Assembly: GCA_045658225.1 (NCBI GenBank)
Contig: JAZOUO010000042.1
Span: 1 to 23,417 of the forward strand
Direction: 5' to 3'
DNA from: SVTX01 sp045658225
GTDB taxonomy: Bacteria; Bacillota; Clostridia; Oscillospirales; CAG-272
Length of the DNA stretch: 23,417 bases
Below the pieces are notes generated by a model. It searched no databases and had not been told where the DNA came from. It saw only the letters and a program-made list of their open reading frames with translations. The stretch's first letter is position 1; each line of letters starts with the position of its first letter. The position numbers and the translations under genes were made by a program. Positions 1-5,535 of this stretch are shown here, piece after piece.

Positions 1-82
1 CTCCCTCTTTGTCAAGACTTTTTTTAAAGTTTTTTCAGGTTTTTGTGTGATGTCGTTGTTGTTTTTTCACAGCGACTCGATT

Positions 83-111
83 ATTTTAACACAAAGTTGA
101 GATTTTGTCAA
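83..111 (-). promoter_or_regulatory. Sigma-A promoter firing leftward out of the window
   Basis: On the minus strand TTGACA (106-111) and TAAAAT (83-88) are separated by exactly 17 bases. No gene lies to its left inside the window, so it presumably drives a leftward gene beyond position 1. A further TTGACA on the same strand lies at 10-15, but its -10 would fall outside the window. Confidence 0.75.
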
Positions 112-150
112 TAGTTTTTTTGAATTTTTTTGGAGTTTTTATCAATGTCG

Positions 151-178
151 TTGTATCTTACAACTCTTGTCGTATATT
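151..178 (+). promoter_or_regulatory. Possible promoter of the DUF421 gene
   Basis: TTGTAT (151-156), a 16-base spacer and TATATT (173-178) lie about 50 bases before the chosen start at 231. The match is weaker than most promoters in this window, so this is a suggestion only. Confidence 0.35.
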
Positions 179-230
179 TTCCCCCAATTCATCAAAAACT
201 AACAAAAACTTAAGAATATTCGGGGTGAAT

Positions 231-917
231 ATGCTTACTGTATTTATACGAACCGTAATAATTTATTTTTCATTAGTCACGATAATGCGACTGATGGGCA
301 AGCGCCAGCTCGGCGACCTTGAGCTTTCCGAGCTTATCGTGACTTTTATGCTATCCGAGATAGCGGCAGCTCCCATAACAGACAAAAGCATTAGCATGAT
401 GCACGCTCTTATTCCAATAATCACGCTTGCGCTGCTTGAAATAACAACGTCATTTATAATGTTAAAAATTCCCGCCGTGAAAAGACTGCTCTCCTCCTCC
501 CCGTCGGTTGTCATAGCAAAGGGCATAATTGATATTAAGGCTATGCGTCGGGCGAGGATTTCACTTGACGAGCTTTTATGTCAGATACGACAGAACGGCA
601 TCTACGACTTGCAGGAGGTAGACTACGCCATACTCGAGGAAAACGGCAAAATGTCGGTAATAGCAAAAAATCTCTACCGCCAGCCCGACAAGCACGACTT
701 AAATATAAAATGTAAGGATAATGGTGTTATGCACGTCCTTGTCTCGGACAGACGTCCAAATGCGCACACCCTCAAAATTATTGGTAAGGATGAGGGGTGG
801 CTCAGGCGCAAAGTCGAGAGAATGGGGCTTTCGCTCAAGGACATATTCTGTATGACTATCGACGACGCGGGAAAAATTTTTATTCAGAAAAACGACGGAG
901 AGCAAATAATAAGGTAG
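231..917 (+). CDS. DUF421 family membrane protein (YetF/YrbG type)
   Basis: A 228-residue integral membrane protein. The N-terminal third contains hydrophobic segments at about residues 2-20, 33-50 and 58-78, with the family-typical stretch MGKRQLGDLELSELI (22-36) after the first. The rest is a soluble domain containing SLDELLCQIRQNGIYDLQEV (111-130) and AILEENGKMSVI, the usual DUF421 signature. The open frame reaches back to 105, but ATG 231 is preferred: it is preceded by GGGGTG at suitable spacing and the family begins at this first membrane segment. The biochemical role of DUF421 is not established; some Bacillus members are linked to spore or envelope properties. The gene is monocistronic and ends inside a bidirectional terminator. 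Confidence 0.85.
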   Translation: MLTVFIRTVIIYFSLVTIMRLMGKRQLGDLELSELIVTFMLSEIAAAPITDKSISMMHALIPIITLALLEITTSFIMLKIPAVKRLLSSSPSVVIAKGIIDIKAMRRARISLDELLCQIRQNGIYDLQEVDYAILEENGKMSVIAKNLYRQPDKHDLNIKCKDNGVMHVLVSDRRPNAHTLKIIGKDEGWLRRKVERMGLSLKDIFCMTIDDAGKIFIQKNDGEQIIR

Positions 918-940
918 CCACGAAAGGCTACCTTATTGTA
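911..940. terminator. Bidirectional terminator between DUF421 gene and nth
   Basis: A perfect 9-bp stem, AAGGTAGCC (911-919) with GGCTACCTT (926-934), has a 6-base loop and T-rich sequence on both sides. The left arm contains the DUF421 stop codon, and the stop of the convergent nth gene follows at 941. Confidence 0.7.
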
Positions 941-1591
941 TTATTCTCTTTTTCCCTTACAGACGTCCGCAAGCGGACACTCGTCGCACTTTGGCGAACG
1001 CGCGATACAAACGTCACGTCCAAACTGCACGATACGGTGACAAAAGTCACTCTGCTCGTGCGGCTCTACAAGCTCTACCATAATTTTTTCGACTTTTACG
1101 GGGTCTTTTAAGCTCTCGTCGTACATCCCAAGCCTGCCGCAGATGCGGATACAATGTGTGTCAGCGACTATTGCGGGCTTATGGTACAAGTCGCCAAGTA
1201 AAAGATTTGCGATTTTTCGACCTACACCGGGGAATTTTAAAAGCTCGTCCATATCGTCGGGGATAATTCCGCCGTACTCGTCGCAGAGCAGCTTGCACGA
1301 CCGCTTTATGTCCGAAGCCTTCATTCTATATAATCCGCAGGGCTTGACGATATTTTCAATTTCCGTGATGTCGCCCTCGCCAAGAGCCTCTGCCGTCGGG
1401 TATTTTGCAAAAAGCTTGCGGCAGACTATATTGACTCTTGCGTCGGTGCATTGCGCCGAAAGTCTGCCCATAACGAGTAGCTTCCACGCGTTCTCGTCAC
1501 CGCCGCCCCATTCCAAAGCACAGACCGCATCGGGATATATTCCCTTTAAGCGCGAGACCGCCTCGGCTATAATTTGTTTTCTATTATCCAT
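941..1591 (-). CDS. nth: Endonuclease III (DNA glycosylase/AP lyase)
   Basis: A 216-residue base-excision repair enzyme of the HhH-GPD superfamily that removes oxidised pyrimidines and nicks at the abasic site. Visible hallmarks: LSAQCTD (44-50); the helix-hairpin-helix FPGVGRKIANLLL, whose Lys126 matches the catalytic lysine; Asp144 in ADTH, the second catalytic residue; and a C-terminal 4Fe-4S loop with Cys195, 202, 205 and 211 spaced C-X6-C-X2-C-X5-C. The frame extends to an upstream ATG at 1630, but that codon lies at the edge of the -10 box, ahead of the expected transcription start, so ATG 1591 with GAAAAGG upstream is chosen. All key residues are intact. It carries its own promoter and converges on the DUF421 gene. 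Confidence 0.93.
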   Translation of the reverse strand: MDNRKQIIAEAVSRLKGIYPDAVCALEWGGGDENAWKLLVMGRLSAQCTDARVNIVCRKLFAKYPTAEALGEGDITEIENIVKPCGLYRMKASDIKRSCKLLCDEYGGIIPDDMDELLKFPGVGRKIANLLLGDLYHKPAIVADTHCIRICGRLGMYDESLKDPVKVEKIMVELVEPHEQSDFCHRIVQFGRDVCIARSPKCDECPLADVCKGKRE

Positions 1592-1631
1592 AATAATGAC
1601 CTTTTCTTCATTTATATTTATATACGGCATT

Positions 1632-1660
1632 ATTATACACTAAATCACCAAAATTGTCAA
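1632..1660 (-). promoter_or_regulatory. Sigma-A promoter of nth
   Basis: Minus-strand TTGACA (1655-1660), a 17-base spacer and TATAAT (1632-1637) form a full consensus promoter. The -35 box overlaps the stop codon of the upstream gene (1657-1659). Transcription is expected to begin near 1625, which sets the nth start at 1591. Confidence 0.88.
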
Positions 1661-2658
1661 CTCAGGAGCTTATGCTTGATAAGGGCAAAATCCGTATCAG
1701 TCAAGGCATAATCTCCGTCAACATCTGCGGAAATATTGAGAAAAGTGGTGTTTATGGGCATTTTGTTTTTATCAAGCTTACAAAGCACTAAGTCCAACAC
1801 GTCAAGCGAGCCGTCGCAGTTGACGTCTCCTGTGCCATGAAACTTCAGAAGTGGGAAATCAAAGGTTGTATCCGAGTACTTTTCCGAGACACATAAAATG
1901 TTGTTTGGACTGTACCAATCAATATGCGCAGTGTTTTTTATAGTTATGTCGCTTTTAAGAAAGCTGTCGTACTCGCAGGACGCAAATACCTCGGGGTAAT
2001 CGTCCCACGTGACGTCAACGTGATACCACTCGCTATCTATTTTGACAAGATTCCATATGTGCGCCATCGAATCCGACGCGGCAAAGGTACACTCAATCCC
2101 CGCCGCACGCAGTATAGCCATATAAGCGTAGGTATACCCTTGACAAGTCCCCCGCCCCTCTTTGAGAAACGAATACATATTATCAAAAGTCAAGCTTTCG
2201 TCGTAAGAAAAATTCAGGCATATGTAGTCGTGAAGATACAGTGCGATGTCAGCCTCGCTCTCAAGCCCTTCCGTGAGCGCCAGCGCCCCGAATATCTGCC
2301 TCTCGCAGAATTCTCGCGCCTCTACGTACTCATCAGACGTCATTGTATAGTTTGGGTAAAGCGAGAGTATCCTGCCGTCAGTCGTAGCCTTATAGCCCAA
2401 GCTTGCGCCGACGAAAAACAGATACGGATCGTCTTTAAGTATCTCGGTAAAAAGCGGCAGAAGCTCAGATTTTTGTATGTTGAATTGTTCAATATCTATC
2501 TCCTCGCTTCTTTCATAAAGCGAGGAGATTATGTACTCCCGCGCACCTTCCGTGTCGCTCTCGGCATAGGTGCAGAGCGACAGACAGTTGAAAAGCAATA
2601 CGGTAAGAAAAACCGCGCAAAGCATTATTCTCAAAGCACATCTGTAAAAAAACCGCAT
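1657..2658 (-). CDS. Secreted transglutaminase-like protein with dockerin-like C-terminus
   Basis: A 333-residue exported protein. A signal peptide (about residues 1-32) ends in TYA before ESDTEG. The central domain has the transglutaminase/protease-like triad: Cys172 in GRGTCQGYTYAYMAILRAAG, His200 in MAHIWNLV and Asp215 in WYHVDVTWDDY. The last 55 residues resemble a type I dockerin or calcium-binding repeat pair: GDVNCDGSLDVLDL, then ADVDGDYALTDTDFALIKHKL. The frame begins with a TTG at 2670, but ATG 2658 follows GAGG at 6 bases and is preferred. Such proteins may be cell-wall or polymer-degrading proteases or cross-linkers; the substrate is unknown. The dockerin-like tail could dock to a cohesin or simply bind calcium. 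The terminator upstream and promoter downstream suggest a single-gene unit, although no promoter of its own is obvious. Confidence 0.8.
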   Translation of the reverse strand: MRFFYRCALRIMLCAVFLTVLLFNCLSLCTYAESDTEGAREYIISSLYERSEEIDIEQFNIQKSELLPLFTEILKDDPYLFFVGASLGYKATTDGRILSLYPNYTMTSDEYVEAREFCERQIFGALALTEGLESEADIALYLHDYICLNFSYDESLTFDNMYSFLKEGRGTCQGYTYAYMAILRAAGIECTFAASDSMAHIWNLVKIDSEWYHVDVTWDDYPEVFASCEYDSFLKSDITIKNTAHIDWYSPNNILCVSEKYSDTTFDFPLLKFHGTGDVNCDGSLDVLDLVLCKLDKNKMPINTTFLNISADVDGDYALTDTDFALIKHKLLS

Positions 2659-2707
2659 TATAAACCTCAAACAAAAATTACTGTTTCAGTTTATGCGGAT
2701 ATAGCTT

Positions 2708-2752
2708 GTCTTTTTAACTAAAAAGACAGGCTGTTGCTTTCGCAACAGCCTG
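2708..2752 (-). terminator. Terminator of the small membrane protein gene, with an adjacent second palindrome
   Basis: CAGGCTGTTGC (2727-2737) pairs perfectly with GCAACAGCCTG (2742-2752) around a TTTC loop. On the minus strand the stem is followed by TCTTTTTAG, a good U-tract. Directly abutting it is a second palindrome, GTCTTTTT (2708-2715) with AAAAAGAC (2720-2727), so the U-tract itself can fold back. The same main hairpin recurs at 3375-3398. Confidence 0.82.
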
Positions 2753-2764
2753 ATATAAATTTGT

Positions 2765-3295
2765 TTATTTCCAACGGCCCATTTCTTCGCGGCGTTGTTG
2801 TTCCTTCAGTTCCTCTTCCAAGCGCTTCGCCTCTTGTTTTTTATATTTGACATATTGTGTCCTGTCAAATATATCCCAAGCAACAAATATTATCTGCGGC
2901 ACAAGGAAAACTATTACCGCTATAGGCATAGTAGCCGCTGTCGAGGAAAAGAAAATGCAAGGGATATAGAAAGGAATGACTATAAAATATATCGCTAGCA
3001 TTTTATTAAAACGGTCTTCATAGTCCACTGTAAACGTAAATTCCTTTTCCGGTTCAAAAAAGTTAAAGATAAAGTATTTTAAAAAACGGTAATCGTATCG
3101 CAAAAAATTCCCTGTGCGCTTAAAGATACAAGCCGCAAGCCCGTACAGTATAGCGAATACCATCAAAGCTATTACGGGAATAGAATATTTTGTTATTTGC
3201 GCGTGTTGTTTGAATATAACAACGGAAAGAATATTCAATAAAAGTAAAGCTGCAAAGGCAATCGTATAGTATAATATGTGCTTCTTGCGTTTCAC
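2765..3295 (-). CDS. Small multi-pass membrane protein of unknown function
   Basis: A 176-residue protein that I do not recognise. Four hydrophobic segments are visible at about residues 8-30, 37-58, 96-114 and 120-141, paired two and two around a charged stretch (60-95) containing FFEPEKEFTFTVDYEDRFNK. The last 30 residues are a highly charged K/E/Q/R-rich helix, probably cytoplasmic and possibly coiled-coil. The start is GTG 3295 with a strong AAAGGAGA eight bases upstream. It has its own promoter and is bracketed by two near-identical terminator hairpins, so it is an isolated unit. No catalytic motif is seen. Confidence 0.78.
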   Translation of the reverse strand: MKRKKHILYYTIAFAALLLLNILSVVIFKQHAQITKYSIPVIALMVFAILYGLAACIFKRTGNFLRYDYRFLKYFIFNFFEPEKEFTFTVDYEDRFNKMLAIYFIVIPFYIPCIFFSSTAATMPIAVIVFLVPQIIFVAWDIFDRTQYVKYKKQEAKRLEEELKEQQRREEMGRWK

Positions 3296-3329
3296 GGCTA
3301 ATCTCCTTTATATCGAAGTACTATACTGA

Positions 3330-3358
3330 ATTATATCATAAAATATAACATTTGTAAA
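3330..3358 (-). promoter_or_regulatory. Sigma-A promoter of the small membrane protein gene
   Basis: Minus-strand TTTACA (3353-3358), a 17-base spacer and TATAAT (3330-3335). It lies just beyond the 3375-3398 terminator in the direction of transcription, so the gene is insulated from upstream reading. Confidence 0.8.
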
Positions 3359-3374
3359 TAGATACGGCAAAAAA

Positions 3375-3405
3375 AGGCTGTTGCTTTCGCAACAGCCTGA
3401 TTTTT
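3375..3405. terminator. Bidirectional terminator hairpin, second copy
   Basis: AGGCTGTTGC (3375-3384) and GCAACAGCCT (3389-3398) form a perfect 10-bp stem around TTTC. It is flanked by A/T runs on both sides, so it can terminate in either direction. On the minus strand it ends in seven Ts and would stop leftward transcripts from the RNA/DUF1292 region. Its core is identical to the hairpin at 2727-2752. Confidence 0.8.
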
Positions 3406-3424
3406 TTATTCAATTGTAAGGTAT

Positions 3425-3466
3425 AAAACTTAAATTTGTTTTTTATGTAAAATAAATTTGAGTTTT
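3425..3466. other. AT-rich hairpin next to the structured RNA
   Basis: AAAACTTAAATTT (3425-3437) and AAATTTGAGTTTT (3454-3466) can pair along 13 positions. The single non-Watson-Crick pair would be a U-G wobble in a plus-strand transcript but an A-C mismatch in a minus-strand one. No T-run follows on either strand, so it is not an obvious terminator. Its relation to the adjacent RNA element is unknown. Confidence 0.5.
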
Positions 3467-3470
3467 TATA

Positions 3471-3712
3471 AAAATCCTGCGATCCGAGGATATGTACACC
3501 CACCGAGCCGTGTACCCGTAGAAATGGAACCCTGTTTGTTCAGGGCGGCGCTCTATCCGAAGCTTCACTGCTCCCAGCGTCTCGTGACCCGTCGGGACAA
3601 GTCAACCGCACGGGGCGAGGAGGTCTGCAAACCACTCCGCAAATTTATTTCGAGCTCCTTTAATCAGTTGTGGGTCTCAATCAATCGGATATCACCAACT
3701 AAGCAGGATTTT
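3471..3712. ncRNA. Candidate structured non-coding RNA, class unassigned
   Basis: A 242-base element of higher GC than its flanks, without a credible reading frame. AAAATCCTGC (3471-3480) pairs perfectly with GCAGGATTTT (3703-3712). Inside, ATCCGA (3482-3487) pairs with TCGGAT (3685-3690); then, across a roughly 10 by 9 base bubble, ACCCAC (3498-3503) pairs with GTGGGT (3670-3675). Further helices are a CCCTG/CAGGG hairpin (3530-3545) and a long hairpin (3581-3619) built from CTCG/CGAG, CCCGT/ACGGG, CGG/CCG and GAC/GTC. An alternative GTACAC/GTGTAC hairpin (3494-3515) competes with one helix. A long closing stem plus bubble recalls 6S RNA, but the element is longer than usual; the raiA-motif RNA of Clostridia is another candidate. 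Neither is established. Strand is undecided: the orphan terminator at 3375 favours minus, while the wobble in the neighbouring hairpin favours plus. Confidence 0.7.
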
Positions 3713-3836
3713 TTAAAGTTTAGATTTCCATTGGTCTTTGTTTTCCTTTGACCTTAAAAAATTCACTCTGTTTCTTAATCTACCTTCAGGCTTATAGCCT
3801 TAATTTCCCTTTTTTACCGTGAATCTTATACTTGAA

Positions 3837-4130
3837 TTACAGGTCGTAGTCTTCCTCAGAGTCGAACATATCGTCAAAATAGTCCGCAACTCTGTCAAAC
3901 TCATCATCGTCGTCGATAGTGACAAACATTTCTTCTCCACTCTCATCTTTCTCCTTTTTGAGAAGAACATATTCTATCATACCGTCGTTTCCTGCTGCCG
4001 AATCGGACGGAACCATTGCAAAATACTCTATGCCGTTAATCACGGCGCTTCCGATAACCTCGAACTCAGTTTCGTTGCCATCCTCGTCGGTCAATGTATA
4101 AAATTCACTCTGAAATTCTTGTTCGTTCAT
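3837..4130 (-). CDS. DUF1292 domain protein (YrzB-like)
   Basis: A 97-residue acidic protein. The N-terminal two thirds (about residues 9-75) match the DUF1292 pattern: LTDEDGNETEFEVIGS, then NGIEYFAMVP and EYVLLKKEKDESGEEMFVTIDDDDEF. The tail, DYFDDMFDSEEDYDL, is strongly acidic. DUF1292 proteins are small and widespread in Firmicutes, and their function is unknown. ATG 4130 is preceded by AAAGGAG. The gene is expressed from a consensus promoter about 170 bases upstream through a structured leader containing an extra ribosome binding site and a 14-codon ORF. Downstream on the same strand lies the structured RNA element, with which it may be co-transcribed. Confidence 0.88.
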   Translation of the reverse strand: MNEQEFQSEFYTLTDEDGNETEFEVIGSAVINGIEYFAMVPSDSAAGNDGMIEYVLLKKEKDESGEEMFVTIDDDDEFDRVADYFDDMFDSEEDYDL

Positions 4131-4154
4131 TGGTGTAATTCTCCTTTCGGGTTA

Positions 4155-4199
4155 TTAGGTGCCGCTTGGAGTTACCTCCTTTGCCGTCGAAAAATTCAT
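4155..4199 (-). CDS. Possible 14-codon leader peptide upstream of DUF1292
   Basis: A short frame encoding MNFSTAKEVTPSGT ends in tandem TAA stops 24 bases before the DUF1292 start. Its ATG is preceded by AAAGGAGAG at good spacing, and that ribosome binding site sits exactly in the loop of a hairpin (4200-4227). Within the ORF, AAGGAGGTAACTCC contains another Shine-Dalgarno-like sequence that can fold on itself (GGAG with CTCC). It could be a real leader peptide, a translational coupling device, or only a ribosome standby site. No residue bias suggests amino-acid attenuation. Confidence 0.4.
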   Translation of the reverse strand: MNFSTAKEVTPSGT

Positions 4200-4227
4200 A
4201 GCGTTTTTCTCTCCTTTAAAAAGCGCT
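4200..4227 (-). promoter_or_regulatory. Leader hairpin presenting a Shine-Dalgarno sequence in its loop
   Basis: On the minus strand AGCG-C-TTTTT (4227-4218) pairs with AAAAA-CGCT (4208-4200), with one bulged C. The nine-base loop is AAAGGAGAG (4217-4209). The stem ends immediately before the ATG of the 14-codon ORF. An upstream AGCGTT (4258-4253) could instead pair with the AACGCT part of the right arm, giving two mutually exclusive folds. Regulatory function is inference. Confidence 0.5.
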
Positions 4228-4298
4228 GGACACCCGACACACTTCTTCTTTTAACGCTCTCTCCGTGAATTTTTTCGGCTCACCCTTTATCCACTTGT

Positions 4299-4327
4299 AT
4301 TATAGCATATTTTTACTGACTTGTCAA
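4299..4327 (-). promoter_or_regulatory. Sigma-A promoter of the DUF1292 transcript
   Basis: Minus-strand TTGACA (4322-4327), a 17-base spacer and TATAAT (4299-4304): perfect consensus in both boxes. The predicted leader of about 160 bases before DUF1292 is long for a housekeeping gene. Confidence 0.92.
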
Positions 4328-4398
4328 TACCTTTGTGCAAAATATCTTTAAATTTTAGCTTGCTAAAGCATTTTATGGACATATTCTATTAAAAAGTC

Positions 4399-5535
4399 TT
4401 AAAAATCAAGGATTTCCGATAGAATATAATTGCTCACAAACATTCCCTTTTCGGTAAATCTGCAATTAGTATCACTCAAAAGTACAAATTCGGGAGGAAA
4501 TTTTTTAAGTTTTTCACCGAAGCTTTGACCGAAGTCCTTTTTGAATCTCGACTCGTATTCGGGAATGTCAATTCCCTTTGCAAGTCGCATACCAAGCATT
4601 ATATACTCGTTTTCCGCCTCTGTGGGAGAGATTATCTCCTCGTCCTCACGAGTGCCAAGACCGTTTGATGAAATATATCCATCAATATCACGCGAATTTG
4701 CAAATCTTTTGCCCTCAAAAAACGAATGCGCTCCCGAGCCAAAGCCAATATAGTCGTCGTACTGCCAATATTTGATGTTATGCCGCGACTCCCTATCGGT
4801 CTTTGAAAAGTTGCTTATTTCATATTTATTATATCCCGCGCTCTGCAAAATATGACCCATATTCTCATACATATCAGAGACCGTGTCCTCATCGGGAAGC
4901 ACAAGGCTATCTCGTCTTTGATAAAACCTCGTTCCCTCCTCTATTTTGAGACAGTACGAGGAGATATGTTCGGGCATAAGCTCCGAAAGCTTTTTGACAG
5001 AAGCCTCAAAGCTCTCCATCGTCTGCTCGGGTATGCCGTACATAAGGTCAACAGAAATATTATCAAATCCCGCATCTCGAACATCGGCATAAAAGCTATC
5101 AAAATCCTCAAAGGAATGTATCCGTCCGAGTGCTTTCAGCTCAACGTTATGCACGCTCTGCATACCGATACTCAAGCGGTTTATTCCAAGTCCTCGCATC
5201 TGCGAGAGTTTCTCACGGCTCGCGGTCTTTGGATTTGCCTCGGCAGTTATCTCTGCGTCAGGTAACAGCTCAAAACGATCACGGACACAGGACAGAATAT
5301 CGAAAAAATTTTCAATTGACAAAAGCGTTGGCGTGCCGCCGCCAAAATACAGAGTATCCACCTTGTATTTGTTCTCACGTGCGCTAGCAAATTCCTTTAT
5401 CTCGTTTATCAGAGCACCGACGTACGCGTCAATTTTCTCGCGCTTTGCGGAAGAGACCGAGCAAAAATCGCAATAATAGCATTTCGACGCGCAAAACGGT
5501 ATATGGATATATATTCCAAGTCTATCAGTTGTCAT
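4399..5535 (-). CDS. hemW: Radical SAM heme chaperone HemW
   Basis: A 378-residue HemN-like radical SAM protein. The cluster motif is Cys15, Cys19 and Cys22 in HIPFCASKCYYCDFC. LYFGGGTPTLL follows, then MQSVHNVELKALGR and the HNIKYW motif that marks HemW rather than the true coproporphyrinogen dehydrogenase HemN. HemW proteins bind heme and deliver it to target enzymes. The frame extends upstream to 5673, but that part overlaps lepA and has no family resemblance. ATG 5535 gives the usual HemW length and overlaps the lepA stop by 11 bases (ATG...TGA), which suggests translational coupling. The lepA-hemW order is as in Bacillus, but the hrcA-grpE-dnaK genes that follow there are absent here. 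Confidence 0.93.
   Translation of the reverse strand: MTTDRLGIYIHIPFCASKCYYCDFCSVSSAKREKIDAYVGALINEIKEFASARENKYKVDTLYFGGGTPTLLSIENFFDILSCVRDRFELLPDAEITAEANPKTASREKLSQMRGLGINRLSIGMQSVHNVELKALGRIHSFEDFDSFYADVRDAGFDNISVDLMYGIPEQTMESFEASVKKLSELMPEHISSYCLKIEEGTRFYQRRDSLVLPDEDTVSDMYENMGHILQSAGYNKYEISNFSKTDRESRHNIKYWQYDDYIGFGSGAHSFFEGKRFANSRDIDGYISSNGLGTREDEEIISPTEAENEYIMLGMRLAKGIDIPEYESRFKKDFGQSFGEKLKKFPPEFVLLSDTNCRFTEKGMFVSNYILSEILDF

Noticed and set aside
3458..3751. 97-codon rightward frame over the structured RNA
   Set aside because: No ribosome binding site, no family resemblance, and the sequence is better explained by its RNA helices.
3754..3824. Possible terminator after DUF1292 (ATTCAC/GTGAAT around an AGGCT/AGCCT hairpin, then six Ts on the minus strand)
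   Set aside because: The closing stem is only 6 bp over a loop of about 50 bases and the inner hairpin is 5 bp, so it is too weak to list as a feature.
4340..4398. Weak palindrome TTTAGC/GCTAAA after hemW as a terminator
   Set aside because: The loop is too tight and no good T-run follows; transcription may instead end further on or read into the DUF1292 promoter region.
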